From contig JANZYW010000008.1 in assembly GCA_026413325.1 (NCBI GenBank), forward strand, positions 1 through 52,176: a stretch of DNA of 52,176 nucleotides, given 5' to 3'. Numbering within the stretch: position 1 is the first letter of the stretch; every line of letters starts with the position of its first letter. The position numbers were made by a program, and so were the translations under genes. Shown in pieces: positions 24,419 through 33,809 of the stretch. The stretch comes from Bacteroidia bacterium (GTDB lineage: Bacteria > Bacteroidota > Bacteroidia > SpSt-205). The notes beneath the pieces are model-generated. The model had not been told where the DNA came from, ran no database searches, and worked only from the letters and a program-made list of their open reading frames with translations.

Positions 24419-25963
24419 GTGCTCAGTTTATACAGCCTGAAGTTTGCCTATCAGCTGATTAGCCGGATGGACCCCTCAGAGGTTCGCTACTTCAAGCGTT
24501 TTTCAGGCTTCCATGGGGGAGAAAAGTTTTATATGGAGCTCTTTGATCGTTTACAGCAGCTGCGCCGCCGCCGTATCTCGCCTAAGCAGGTGCGACCGAT
24601 CCTTCAGCAGGAGGAGCCCAAACTAGAGCAGCTGGTCAAGCACTTGAACGAACGCTTGCTGGAAGCCCTCACTTTTTACTATGAAACTAACTCTCCTGAG
24701 CATCGTCTCGCCAAAAGCCTGCGTAGAGCAGAGCTCCTCCAATACAAAGGGCTGCTCCCCCTCCTTCCCAAAATCCTCCTCCAACTCTACCAGCAGGCTC
24801 TCCAAGAGGAGAAACTCTCTCTCGCTCTCCAGGCGATAGATATGCTGAAACAGCTCTGGGGAATGAATCTCATCCGGGGGCGAGGCCTAAAAGCAGAAGA
24901 TTTATTTCGATACACCGAGAGGGTCCTCAGCTACCTCAACTATGCGCATAAAGCCTGGTATGCTGCTGCTCTGTACGCTGAAATAATTTTAGAAGAAGGA
25001 GAAAGCCAACCCAAGGAAAAGCTCCTGGTCATCGACCAGTTTGTTTCTCGGTTAGGCCTTCAGCCTCCAGAGCCTTCAGATCCCCTCACCCTCCACTTTT
25101 ACTACGACACTGGCCAAGCCCTTCGAGCTCGACTGTATGGGGATAACGAAAAGTACTTAGAGCTTACCCACCTCCTGGTTTATAAAATGGAACAGAAGCC
25201 TAAAAAGTTAAAGTTTCTACAAGCAAAATATCTATTAGCATTGAATAATCTTTTAGCAGGGCTTACAGAGAAAAGGGCTTATCAAGAGGCTTGGTCTATC
25301 ATAGAAAAAGTAAAAAAGATAAATCCAGCCAGTCGATACCTCGCCCTTCAAAAGGAACGCCTGCTCATCTTTAACGAACTCAATTTATCCTTTATGGAAG
25401 GAAAAAGCGATGCCATCGCTGCTCGATATCCTGAATACCTTGATCGATTAGAAAAGACTTACCTACGCTCTTCTCCAACGTATGCAATGAACAGCTATTA
25501 TCTCTTAGCATTTAATCTCTATGCAGCTCAGAAGACTGAGGAAACGTTACATGTTCTCGGAAAAGTCGAACAAGGTGCCATAGAGATCAAGCGCAAAGAC
25601 CTTCTTCTCGCTGCTCTCATCATCCGCCTTCTCACAGCTGTTCAGAGCCAACGCCCCGCCCTCATTCGCCAGACTCTTTGGTATAGCTATCGGAAGGTCT
25701 TGCGGCTCCGCCCTACTACGCCCATGGAAAAAGCATTTGTGGAGTATCTCCGTCGTGCCTTGCGAGGTGAATTTCCCACCGTGGAGACCGCGTTAGATGC
25801 CTTTGCAAACTATATCCAACGGGCTCGGCAGGAAGGCGATCTCGCTGTAAAACGGTTTTGGGAAGTATTCTTCCCCACGGAATGGTTAGAGAAAAAACTC
25901 CAGGCCTATCGAGTGCATGGCTCCCATCTTGAAACTCCAAAAAGTTACCGACCTCGCAAGTGA
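24419..25963 (+). CDS. Bacteroidota all-helical repeat protein, unknown
   Basis: A 514-residue soluble protein, almost wholly alpha-helical with TPR-like pairs (KAWYAAALYAEIILEEGESQ, YAMNSYYLLAFNLYAAQKTE). The N-terminal segment DPSEVRYFKRFSGFHGGEKF resembles a conserved Bacteroidota family of about 500 residues whose members begin with a SEKRYFK-type motif. No enzymatic motif is visible and the function is unknown. The start is GTG 24419 after TACCTTAG (one mismatch). It overlaps rlmD by 47 bases, so the two are co-expressed. Confidence 0.68.
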   Translation: MLSLYSLKFAYQLISRMDPSEVRYFKRFSGFHGGEKFYMELFDRLQQLRRRRISPKQVRPILQQEEPKLEQLVKHLNERLLEALTFYYETNSPEHRLAKSLRRAELLQYKGLLPLLPKILLQLYQQALQEEKLSLALQAIDMLKQLWGMNLIRGRGLKAEDLFRYTERVLSYLNYAHKAWYAAALYAEIILEEGESQPKEKLLVIDQFVSRLGLQPPEPSDPLTLHFYYDTGQALRARLYGDNEKYLELTHLLVYKMEQKPKKLKFLQAKYLLALNNLLAGLTEKRAYQEAWSIIEKVKKINPASRYLALQKERLLIFNELNLSFMEGKSDAIAARYPEYLDRLEKTYLRSSPTYAMNSYYLLAFNLYAAQKTEETLHVLGKVEQGAIEIKRKDLLLAALIIRLLTAVQSQRPALIRQTLWYSYRKVLRLRPTTPMEKAFVEYLRRALRGEFPTVETALDAFANYIQRARQEGDLAVKRFWEVFFPTEWLEKKLQAYRVHGSHLETPKSYRPRK

Positions 25964-27272
25964 AGGTTTTGGTGTCATTCGCGCAGAAGGTCATCCTGCC
26001 ATTCTTGTTCCCTTTACGGTAGAAGACGAGATCGTAGATATCGCGCTCATCCGTCGCAAGCGGCAGGTATGGTATGCAGAGGCCCTGAAGTGGCACCAGG
26101 AATCTCCCCATCGAGTGTCCCCTTCGTGCGGAGACTTTGGTATGTGTGGAGGATGTCGCTGGCAGATGATGGACTATTTCCACCAGCTCTACCATAAAAG
26201 ACGCTTTGTCGAGCAGAACTTGCACCACATTGCGAAGCTCTCTGTCCCTGTCCCTGCTGTCAAACCCTCTCCCCATATATGGCACTACCGCAACAAAGCA
26301 GAATATACTTTCGGTAGCGATCCCGAGAAAGGAATCCAGCTGGGCTTTCATCCCCGAGGTGACTTTGCCACCGTAATCGGTATAACTCAGTGTCAGTTAG
26401 TTCCCCCCGTTTTTGAGCAGATACGAAAAGCCGTGATGGACCAGGCACGCGCCTTATCCCTTCCTCCTTATGACCCCAAAAGACATACAGGCCTTCTCCG
26501 ACAGCTTATCGTAAGAGGAACGTCTGAGCAGCTTGTCGTTCTTCTAAGTTTGGCTGAAGACCGACCCGAAATCGCTGAGAGCCTTCTCGCCCCTCTCTGG
26601 GAAACAATCCCTTCCCTGAAGGGTACGGGCTATTTTTTCAACCCCAAGCGCAATGAGAGCATGCACGATCTCTTCCCTGTCCTCCTTCAGGGCGATCTCC
26701 ATCTCACCTTTTCTTTGGCAGGTCGTACCTATCTCGTAGGACCAAAAGACTTTTTTCAGGTCAATCTCGCTCAAGCAGAAAATATGATAAGCTGGATACG
26801 GAGTAGACTCCCAGAAACCGTTCCCGTGATGTATGATCTCTATGGGGGAGTAGGTCTCTTTGGCGTGGCACTGGCGGACATAGCCGAAGAAGTAGTTTTA
26901 GTGGAAAAACTTCCAGAAGCGGTGAGAAGTGCTCAGAAAAATTTCGAAAATAATCAGATTTTTTTCCCAAAAACAAAATGGTCTATGTTTGAGGGAGCTC
27001 TGGAAAAGCTGTGGAAAGCCCCTTTAGGTCTCTCTCAAAAGAGTACGGCTATCATTGATCCCCCTCGTGAGGGGCTTCATCCTCGGGTGCGTCGGACTTT
27101 GCTTCAGCTTCCCGTAGAAAATCTCTTTTATGTGAGTTGTCATCCTGCTACACAAGCGCGCGACCTAATCGAGCTACAGGAGCGATATACTATTATAGAA
27201 GTTCAGCCTTTTGATCTTTTTCCCCATACCACCGCTGTGGAAAATATCGCCTGGCTGCAAAGGAAGAACTAA
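25917..27272 (+). CDS. rlmD: 23S rRNA (uracil-5-)-methyltransferase RlmD/RumA
   Basis: A 451-residue SAM-dependent RNA m5U methyltransferase. A TRAM-like N-terminal domain (about 1-60) precedes the Fe-S cluster ligands Cys71, Cys77 and Cys80 in CGDFGMCGGC, with a fourth Cys in TQCQLVPP. The methyltransferase part has the SAM motif DLYGGVGLFGVALAD, IDPPREGLHPRVR and the nucleophile Cys in FYVSCHPATQARDL. This fits RlmD (U1939 of 23S rRNA); the close relatives RlmCD and TrmA cannot be fully excluded. It overlaps the helical gene upstream and converges on thrS. Confidence 0.92.
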   Translation: MAPILKLQKVTDLASEGFGVIRAEGHPAILVPFTVEDEIVDIALIRRKRQVWYAEALKWHQESPHRVSPSCGDFGMCGGCRWQMMDYFHQLYHKRRFVEQNLHHIAKLSVPVPAVKPSPHIWHYRNKAEYTFGSDPEKGIQLGFHPRGDFATVIGITQCQLVPPVFEQIRKAVMDQARALSLPPYDPKRHTGLLRQLIVRGTSEQLVVLLSLAEDRPEIAESLLAPLWETIPSLKGTGYFFNPKRNESMHDLFPVLLQGDLHLTFSLAGRTYLVGPKDFFQVNLAQAENMISWIRSRLPETVPVMYDLYGGVGLFGVALADIAEEVVLVEKLPEAVRSAQKNFENNQIFFPKTKWSMFEGALEKLWKAPLGLSQKSTAIIDPPREGLHPRVRRTLLQLPVENLFYVSCHPATQARDLIELQERYTIIEVQPFDLFPHTTAVENIAWLQRKN

Positions 27273-27293
27273 GCAATAAAAGCTTTTTCCCTT

Positions 27294-29213
27294 TTACAAG
27301 GGAAGCGAAGCTTCTTTCTGGATAGATTCCACTGCCTCCTGTAGAGGAACGTCGGTTTTTTGGGTTCGTGTCTGCCGATCTCGTATGGAAACCGTCCGCA
27401 GCTCTGCCTCTTTAGCCCCGACGACCCATATGAAAGGCACCTTTTCTTGCTCCGCTAAGCGAATCTTTTTGCCCAGCTTTTCATCTGAATGGTCTATCTC
27501 GCAGCGAATACCTGCCCCCAAAAGAAGCTGTGCCACCTCATCCGCATATGAGTAGAACTTCTCACTCACAGGCAGAACCTTTACCTGGACAGGAGCAAGC
27601 CAGAGAGGGAGCTCGCCAGCGGTATGCTCCAATAGCACACCGATGAAGCGCTCAAAAGAACCCAAAATCGCTCGATGTATCATGACGGGAACATGCGGCT
27701 GACCGTCTACCCCGATATACTCCAGCCCAAACCGCTGCGGCATAGAGAAATCTAACTGGATAGTACCTAACTGCCATCGGCGCCGCAAACTGTCTCGAAC
27801 CACAAAATCTATCTTAGGCCCATAAAAAGCTCCATCTCCTGGATTAATTTGGTAAGCTACCCCCGCCATCTGAAGGGCAGTTTCCAGAGCCCTTTCCGCT
27901 TGCCCCCATAACTCTATCGATCCAATGTACTTCTCTGGTCGCGTAGAGAGATACACCTCCCTTTCACCGAACCCAAATGTCGAGTAGACCTCATCTATAA
28001 GCCGCAAGAGAGCTCCGATTTCGGACTGGATCTGGTCAGCGGTGCAGTAAATATGGGCATCATCTTGGGTAAAAGCACGAACTCGGAAAAGACCTGTCAG
28101 CACGCCTGAGAGCTCATGCCGATGTACCAAACCAAACTCAAAAAGACGCAAAGGAAGATCTCGGTAAGAGCGAAGGTGGGTACGATAGATAATCGTACTG
28201 CCGGGACAGTTCATGGGTTTCACAGCGAAAGGCTGCTCGTCTATCTGGGTGAAGTACATATTTTCCCGATAGTTCTCATAGTGGCCAGACTGCTCCCATA
28301 ACCGCTGGGTCAGGATGAGGGGTGTTTTGATCTCTTCGTAGCCATACCGCAGGAGCTTTTTTCTGAGCCATTCCTGAAGCGTATTGAGGAGACGCATGCC
28401 CTTCGGATGCCAAAAAGGGAAGCCTGGGCCCTCCTCATGAAAAGAAAAAAGATCCAACTGCCTGCCGATAAGTCGATGATCCCGTCTTGCAGCCTCCTCT
28501 AAAGCGTGGAGATACTCTTGTAACAAAGATTCCTCCGGAAAACTAATCGCATAAACGCGAGTAAGCTGCGGATTTCGACTGTCCCCCCTCCAGTACGCAC
28601 CAGCCAGTGAGAGAACCTTCACTGCCTTGATCGGTCCTGAATGCCACAAATGAGGACCTTTACATAGGTCCGAAAAACCCCCGGAGTCATAAAAAGTAAT
28701 GTCCTCTGGAGGTAGCTCTCGAATAAGCTCCACTTTATAGGGATTGTTACGAGACTGGTAATACAGAATCGCTTCTTCTTGAGATACTCTACGTCGAATA
28801 AAAAATTCAGGTTGAGAAGCGAGTTCTAAGAATTTTTTTTCTATACGGGGGAAATCATCTGGCGTCGGACCCCGAGAGCCGAAGTCTACATCATAATAGA
28901 AACCATTTTCCACAGGAGGACCGATAGTGAGTTTCGCATCAGGCCAAAGACTCAGGAGCGCCTCTGCCAGTAGATGGGCGCTTGAGTGCCAGAAAACATA
29001 GCGAGCTTCTGACGCTTCCCAGCCCAGAAGCTCAAAATCCGATGCATCACCTACGGGAGCACTGAGCTCATGCAAAGCACCCCCTGTTTTTGCAGTCAGT
29101 ATTTCGGTTCCCGCAGGTAAATCTAATCGTTCTAATACAGCATAAAGGGGTTCGTGAGGGTTCGCCTCTGCTTCCCAGTTTCTTCCCTTCCAGTGAAGGG
29201 TAACCAGCGCCAT
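27294..29213 (-). CDS. thrS: Threonyl-tRNA synthetase
   Basis: A 639-residue class II synthetase charging tRNA-Thr. Domains in order: N-terminal TGS (about 1-62), the editing domain with HSSAHLLAEAL, the catalytic core with MNCPGSTIIYRT, the zinc-site region and FGLVHRHELSGVLTGLFRVR, and the C-terminal anticodon-binding domain (APVQVKVLPVSEKFYSYADE). The start is ATG 29213, six bases after a TAGCTTTG box and beginning the TGS domain (MALVTLHWKG); an in-frame upstream start would add 37 residues antisense to nothing useful. It lies just after the flippase gene. Confidence 0.96.
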   Translation of the reverse strand: MALVTLHWKGRNWEAEANPHEPLYAVLERLDLPAGTEILTAKTGGALHELSAPVGDASDFELLGWEASEARYVFWHSSAHLLAEALLSLWPDAKLTIGPPVENGFYYDVDFGSRGPTPDDFPRIEKKFLELASQPEFFIRRRVSQEEAILYYQSRNNPYKVELIRELPPEDITFYDSGGFSDLCKGPHLWHSGPIKAVKVLSLAGAYWRGDSRNPQLTRVYAISFPEESLLQEYLHALEEAARRDHRLIGRQLDLFSFHEEGPGFPFWHPKGMRLLNTLQEWLRKKLLRYGYEEIKTPLILTQRLWEQSGHYENYRENMYFTQIDEQPFAVKPMNCPGSTIIYRTHLRSYRDLPLRLFEFGLVHRHELSGVLTGLFRVRAFTQDDAHIYCTADQIQSEIGALLRLIDEVYSTFGFGEREVYLSTRPEKYIGSIELWGQAERALETALQMAGVAYQINPGDGAFYGPKIDFVVRDSLRRRWQLGTIQLDFSMPQRFGLEYIGVDGQPHVPVMIHRAILGSFERFIGVLLEHTAGELPLWLAPVQVKVLPVSEKFYSYADEVAQLLLGAGIRCEIDHSDEKLGKKIRLAEQEKVPFIWVVGAKEAELRTVSIRDRQTRTQKTDVPLQEAVESIQKEASLPL

Positions 29214-29219
29214 AGTCGG

Positions 29220-29227
29220 CAAAGCTA
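29220..29227 (-). promoter_or_regulatory. -7 promoter box of thrS
   Basis: TAGCTTTG, exact TAnnTTTG, six bases before ATG 29213. It overlaps the stop codon of the flippase gene. Confidence 0.6.
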
Positions 29228-30412
29228 CGAAAGCAAAGGTGCCCGTGAAAGCCGACGGATCTGCCATCCCGATAAAAGAGCGCTTGTGAGAGCCGCTGCA
29301 GCCAGTCCTCCCAGGTATATCCATAGATTTTCCTTAGCTACTGCGTAGAAAAGGATAGCCACGGCTAAACCTCCTGCATAAGCCAAGCTGTAAGCGTGGA
29401 TATGCCCCCTTGCAGAGAGTAAGTTAGGTAAAAGCAGCGCTTCCGTACTCCAGAGGAAGCCCACTCCTATGGCCACCCAATAGTACGGTCGAGCCGAGAG
29501 GTAGCTTTCCCCCGGAAAAATGGTCCATCCCATGCCTAAGAGGACCAGTCCAATGCCGATCAGAGCTGCAAGCCCCCAGAGACGTAATCGCTGCTTCTGA
29601 TAAAGCACGTGCGGAGCCTGCACACTTCGCACCCAAGCCGGGTAAAAATAGATAACCCCCTGGGCAAAAAGAGCACGGAGATTCAAAGGAAGAAGGGTGG
29701 CCCACCTCCAGAGTGCCATCAAAGTAGGAGAGGCACTGTGCCAGCCGAGGAACCAGGAGGGTAAAAAGAAAATAGCCTCCAGTGCCCAGTTTCCCCACAG
29801 AGAGCGCCATCCAAACTGAAGAAAACCCGGATATTCTCGAGAGGCTGCCTTTCCCGCCCGTATAAAGTACCTCGAAACAGGGAAGAGAAGCCATAAAGGC
29901 TGTAACACACGTACCATAGCTGCTCCTCCTATCCCCCACTGCCAAGTCAGCCCGACCAGCAGAAGCATCCAGCTTCCCGTAGACCACAGCTGCCAGTGAA
30001 TGAGTCGTTCGTTCTCATATCGACCCCTTAGATAGGTCCTCAGCACTTCCGCCATTAAGAAAGCCGGTAAAGCGGGGATATAGGCCCAGACCAGCACACA
30101 TACCTGGGTAGGCACTGTCATACTTATGGCTCCCAATAGAAATACACCGAAGGCCGCCCAGAGGCCCATCCACATAAAAGCCTTCCGCAATAAGCTCTCA
30201 CCTTCACTCACGTAAAGAGCGCTGTAGCGCAGCAAGGCCGCAGGTATGCCCCCATGACTCAAAGTAGCTACTCCCGTGTAGAGAGCGGTCGCCCAGCTCC
30301 ACCGCCCAAACTCTTCTACGGAAAGAAACACGGTTAGGATAAGAGCCTCTAAAAGAGGCTGCCCTCGATGGATCAAAATAGCAGCCAAATACGACAGTGC
30401 ATCTCGCTTCAC
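29225..30412 (-). CDS. Polysaccharide flippase-like (MOP superfamily) membrane protein
   Basis: A 395-residue polytopic inner-membrane protein with about 11-12 hydrophobic helices. The N-terminal part (YLAAILIHRGQPLLEALILT, then FLSVEEFGRWSWATALY) matches lipopolysaccharide or capsule flippases (Wzx/MATE-like), where EFG-x-W/Y is common near the first loop. It should move a lipid-linked glycan across the membrane, but no glycosyltransferase genes are nearby. The start is GTG 30412, four bases after TACTTTTG. Confidence 0.72.
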   Translation of the reverse strand: MKRDALSYLAAILIHRGQPLLEALILTVFLSVEEFGRWSWATALYTGVATLSHGGIPAALLRYSALYVSEGESLLRKAFMWMGLWAAFGVFLLGAISMTVPTQVCVLVWAYIPALPAFLMAEVLRTYLRGRYENERLIHWQLWSTGSWMLLLVGLTWQWGIGGAAMVRVLQPLWLLFPVSRYFIRAGKAASREYPGFLQFGWRSLWGNWALEAIFFLPSWFLGWHSASPTLMALWRWATLLPLNLRALFAQGVIYFYPAWVRSVQAPHVLYQKQRLRLWGLAALIGIGLVLLGMGWTIFPGESYLSARPYYWVAIGVGFLWSTEALLLPNLLSARGHIHAYSLAYAGGLAVAILFYAVAKENLWIYLGGLAAAALTSALLSGWQIRRLSRAPLLS

Positions 30413-30416
30413 CTAC

Positions 30417-30424
30417 CAAAAGTA
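30417..30424 (-). promoter_or_regulatory. -7 promoter box of the flippase gene
   Basis: TACTTTTG, exact TAnnTTTG, four bases before GTG 30412. It is back to back with the methyltransferase promoter, 40 bases away. Confidence 0.6.
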
Positions 30425-30464
30425 GGATACCTTTTCCCACCTTTAAACCAGAAAGCCTCTCAAG

Positions 30465-30472
30465 TACCTTTG
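30465..30472 (+). promoter_or_regulatory. -7 promoter box of the methyltransferase gene
   Basis: TACCTTTG, exact TAnnTTTG, three bases before GTG 30476. It sets the start and excludes a 36-codon upstream extension. Confidence 0.6.
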
Positions 30473-30475
30473 CGT

Positions 30476-31330
30476 GTGGAGTACCAAGCTATCACTCCTT
30501 CCTGGGAGGAAGAATATACACTCGTGGACTTTGGAGAGGGGTGGAGGTGGGAAATATGGGGAAAAATCAGTGTACAGCGCCCGGATACGTGGGCTATCGG
30601 GAAACCTTCTTTTCCTCGAAGCCGCTGGGAAGCAGCTCACACCTACCATCCCAGTGGAAGCTACGAAGGTCAGTGGGATCCCCCCCTCCCCGAAAAGTGG
30701 CCCTTAAAGTATCCAAAAGTCGCTCATATGCAGCTGTGGGCAAGAAGGGGACGCTTCAAGCATCTCGGCTTTTTCCCCGAACAGGGAGCCCATTGGGAGT
30801 GGTTGTACGACTGGCTGAAAGACCGTCCGGGAGCTCGCGTGCTCAACCTATTCGCATACACCGGCGGAGCATCCATCGCTGCTGCCCTGGCGGGAGCCCG
30901 AGTCACTCACGTGGACTCCAGCAAAAGCGCACTCACCTGGGCTGCCGAAAACGCACAGCTCAATCGTATACAAACCATCCGATGGATCCCTGAGGATGCC
31001 CGCAAGTTTGTCAGACGAGCCGTCCAGCGCAGAGAAACTTACCACGCTATCCTCATCGACCCTCCAGCATATGGGATCGGCGCAGAAGGTCAAAGATGGA
31101 TACTCGAAAAAGACTTACCCCTCCTCTTATCCCTACTGTCTTCTCTGCTCTCCCCACAAGAAGGACTCCTCCTTATCAACGTGTACAGTGCTGGGCTCTC
31201 ACCCCTTACCTTGTGGCGACTGGTCTCTGAGACCCTCTCTCTCCCCACCCCCCAGCTTGGAGAGCTGGCACTGCGTTCCAGCACAGGAAGGTTGCTTAGC
31301 ACAGGTATCTACCTCCGAACTACCTGGTAG
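30476..31330 (+). CDS. Class I SAM-dependent methyltransferase (RlmI/RlmK-like)
   Basis: A 284-residue Rossmann-fold methyltransferase. The SAM-binding motif is RVLNLFAYTGGASIAAALAG at about 122-141, the acidic ribose-binding position is in THVDSSKSALTWAAENA, and the catalytic-site motif is IDPPAYGIG. The NLFAYTGG and DPPAYG combination is typical of 23S rRNA cytosine methyltransferases related to RlmI and the RlmK part of RlmKL. No PUA domain is seen at the N-terminus, so the exact target is uncertain. The gene is divergent from the flippase gene. Confidence 0.82.
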   Translation: MEYQAITPSWEEEYTLVDFGEGWRWEIWGKISVQRPDTWAIGKPSFPRSRWEAAHTYHPSGSYEGQWDPPLPEKWPLKYPKVAHMQLWARRGRFKHLGFFPEQGAHWEWLYDWLKDRPGARVLNLFAYTGGASIAAALAGARVTHVDSSKSALTWAAENAQLNRIQTIRWIPEDARKFVRRAVQRRETYHAILIDPPAYGIGAEGQRWILEKDLPLLLSLLSSLLSPQEGLLLINVYSAGLSPLTLWRLVSETLSLPTPQLGELALRSSTGRLLSTGIYLRTTW

Positions 31331-31378
31331 GCTGAGAAAGACGAACCCCACATACGCTAAAAGCGTTATATTTACATT

Positions 31379-32479
31379 ATGAACTATCTCCTTTTTCATG
31401 CGCCGCTACCTCGCAATACCCAAGAAGAGAAGTTCCAGCGGCTCCTTTCCCTCTTCTTAGACCTTCTCATGAAAACGGGCGGGAATGTATCTGAAGCCCT
31501 ACGATGGCTTGCCTATTTCGATAAAAGGCATAATTTAACTGACTCGACCTATACGATGGGTGACTTTCTTAAAGATCTCAAGAAAAGAGGATATATCGAT
31601 GAAGGGAACTCCAACCAGGCCGTGTACGTACCTTCCGCCAAGGCACAAATAGAGATTCGACAGCGAAGTTTAGAGGAAATTTTTACCTCTCTCCGTTCTG
31701 GAGGTCTAGGAGATCACCCCCTTCCCAAGTCGGGACCAGGTGATGACCTGAGCTACGAGAGTAGGCCCTATGAGTTCGGGGACAAACTGGAGCACCTGCA
31801 CCTCACTGAGACACTTAACAATGCTTACCTTCATCATGGATTGGATGATTTTCAGCTCACTTCGCAAGATCTTACCGTTTACCAGACAGAAGAAAAGACC
31901 CTTACCGCCACATATGTACTCATAGATGCCTCACATTCGATGGTGCTCTATGGCGAAGATCGCATTACTCCCGCCAAAAAGGTCGCTCTCGCTCTCGCAG
32001 AGCTGATTCGCCGTCGATATCCCAAAGACCTCCTTTTCATCGGGGCTTTTGGAGACTATGCATGGCAAGTCGAGTTAAACCAGGTACCCTTTCTCCAAGC
32101 CGGACCTTATCATACCAACACTCGTGATGCCATCGCCATGGCCCTCGGCACACTTGTGCGAACAAAAGCAACCAACAAGCAGATTTTTCTGATAACAGAT
32201 GGGAAACCCACTTGTATACGAGAAGGAGGCAGATACTATAGAAATAGCTTCGGGTTAGATCCCAAAATCGTAAATAAAACGCTGGAAATGGCCGACAAAG
32301 CTCGAAGAGAACGAATCACCATCACCACATTCATGATTGCAAAAGATACCTACCTTCAGCGATTTGTCCAGCGTTTCACCCAAGTGAATCGAGGACGAGC
32401 TTACTACGCCCATCCACAAAAAGTAGGGCTCTTCGTTTTTGAGGATTTTATTCGGAACCGTTGGAAGGAGCTTCGTTAG
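31379..32479 (+). CDS. Von Willebrand factor A domain protein
   Basis: A 366-residue cytoplasmic protein. An N-terminal helical half with a winged-helix-like part (ALRWLAYFDKRHNLTDSTYT) leads to a VWA domain at about 176-350. The metal-ion-dependent adhesion site is complete: DASHS at 183-187, a Thr in HTNTRDAIAM and an Asp in LITDGKPTC. In Bacteroidota such proteins are often paired with a MoxR or ChlI-like AAA+ ATPase; none is present here. The start is ATG 31379, four bases after TATATTTA (one mismatch). The last 32 bases overlap the lipoprotein gene on the other strand. Confidence 0.82.
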   Translation: MNYLLFHAPLPRNTQEEKFQRLLSLFLDLLMKTGGNVSEALRWLAYFDKRHNLTDSTYTMGDFLKDLKKRGYIDEGNSNQAVYVPSAKAQIEIRQRSLEEIFTSLRSGGLGDHPLPKSGPGDDLSYESRPYEFGDKLEHLHLTETLNNAYLHHGLDDFQLTSQDLTVYQTEEKTLTATYVLIDASHSMVLYGEDRITPAKKVALALAELIRRRYPKDLLFIGAFGDYAWQVELNQVPFLQAGPYHTNTRDAIAMALGTLVRTKATNKQIFLITDGKPTCIREGGRYYRNSFGLDPKIVNKTLEMADKARRERITITTFMIAKDTYLQRFVQRFTQVNRGRAYYAHPQKVGLFVFEDFIRNRWKELR

Positions 32480-33809
32480 AAATAGGTAAAACCGTATCTC
32501 TCTTTTCCTGTGGAGGAGAAGGGGCGCTCGCCGTATCAGAGGGTGGAACAGGGGCTGGTAAGGGAGGTAAAGGCGATAAGGGACGCTTGGAGGGAGACGC
32601 TTCTTCGGGCAAGGGAGGAAGAGCGGCCTGAGGATCCCGTCGAACGGCCCACAACAAGTTGCTTTGGCCTGGTACAGTATGATAGCCGATAGTAAAAGGT
32701 AGACGACGAACGGGATAAGTACGATACGCTTGCCATAAATCATTTTGGTACTTGCTGCGGAAAAGAGCGATAGGCTGATGATATACGCCATATAGCTGCA
32801 CCCTCCAAGCAGCGGTATCAAAATACCGATAAGGTATGCCTGTATCTTCCTGCAGAAGAGCTACGCTTTGCGAAAGGATGAGTCTTCGCATTTCAGAGAA
32901 ATCGGGGCCAAAAAGAAGATAAGAAGCGGATTTAATGAGAGTAACGCAGGGTCTTAGGCTACTCAGAAAGTCCTTGCTCCCTGTCTGACGTTCTATACCA
33001 CTATTTGCCGCATTGAGACTCAAGTAGATGACTTCTTGGACGGGTTCATTAGGGAGGCCTATCTCAAAGCGCAGACCCGTTATAGGATCATCCCATGCAG
33101 ATTGGGGAGGCTTGCGTGTCCCTCCTTTGAGGGTGTCTATGGTTCCTCCATTCTTGAGATAGATATGCTGGACGGAATAAATAGAGTGGCCTGTACGAGC
33201 AAAGAGAGCCAAAAAAACAGGCAAAAGCCCCCTAACCTTGCCGTGGGCCAACTGCACTTGCATATCCTTTGTCTTGAAGAAGGAGAGACGAAGAAGGTCT
33301 CCTAAGGTAGCCAAGGTACCCTGCAGGTTTCGAGCTATGTCTTGGGGAGAGAGAAGGCTCAGTTCATGAGGGTCCCCTTCCTGCTCTAAACCGAAAAAGA
33401 CATAGCGATTCCCTTTTGGATAGACATAGTAGAGGGTGGGCCAGTCCGCCCCGCTAAATGGATAAAAAACAGTACCTTTCCATTCGTGATAGGGCTCTAA
33501 CTCTCGAGCTGCCCAAGGAGAGAGCGAGTCATACAAAGCCTTCTTGCGAACCTCCCATAGATGGGACAGCCGTTGTGCATATACCTTCCATGCACTATCT
33601 CGAAGAGCATTTCTCCAATAGAGGGTATCTTTGGGAGGTATCCCACCGAGGAGACGAGATAAATCGGTCCAGTAGGGATGGACAGCAAGGCGGGTTGGAG
33701 GAGAATCAGAACGTTTTTGAGAGGAAACAGCATTGCGAGATTCAGACTTCTGTGAAGTGGACTGGCATCCTACTAAAAAAGCCAGAAATAGGAAAACTTT
33801 CGGGCTCAT
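32448..33809 (-). CDS. Large Bacteroidota lipoprotein, unknown function
   Basis: A 453-residue lipoprotein. Signal MSPKVFLFLAFLVGC with Cys15 lipidated, then a Ser-rich linker. The globular part (about 45-400) has WKGTVFYPFSGADWPTLYYV and VFFGLEQEGDP, which resembles an uncharacterised family I recall from Bacteroidota and Planctomycetes. The C-terminus (about 405-453) is a Pro/Ser-rich tail, probably disordered. The start ATG 33809 overlaps the permease stop (ATGA) and lies nine bases after TACCTTTG; a start 45 codons upstream would read through the permease gene in another frame. Confidence 0.75.
   Translation of the reverse strand: MSPKVFLFLAFLVGCQSTSQKSESRNAVSSQKRSDSPPTRLAVHPYWTDLSRLLGGIPPKDTLYWRNALRDSAWKVYAQRLSHLWEVRKKALYDSLSPWAARELEPYHEWKGTVFYPFSGADWPTLYYVYPKGNRYVFFGLEQEGDPHELSLLSPQDIARNLQGTLATLGDLLRLSFFKTKDMQVQLAHGKVRGLLPVFLALFARTGHSIYSVQHIYLKNGGTIDTLKGGTRKPPQSAWDDPITGLRFEIGLPNEPVQEVIYLSLNAANSGIERQTGSKDFLSSLRPCVTLIKSASYLLFGPDFSEMRRLILSQSVALLQEDTGIPYRYFDTAAWRVQLYGVYHQPIALFRSKYQNDLWQAYRTYPVRRLPFTIGYHTVPGQSNLLWAVRRDPQAALPPLPEEASPSKRPLSPLPPLPAPVPPSDTASAPSPPQEKRDTVLPISNEAPSNGSE

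Noticed and set aside
25716-26351. 211-codon minus-strand frame across the helical gene and rlmD
   Set aside because: Antisense shadow of two well-supported genes with no independent signal.
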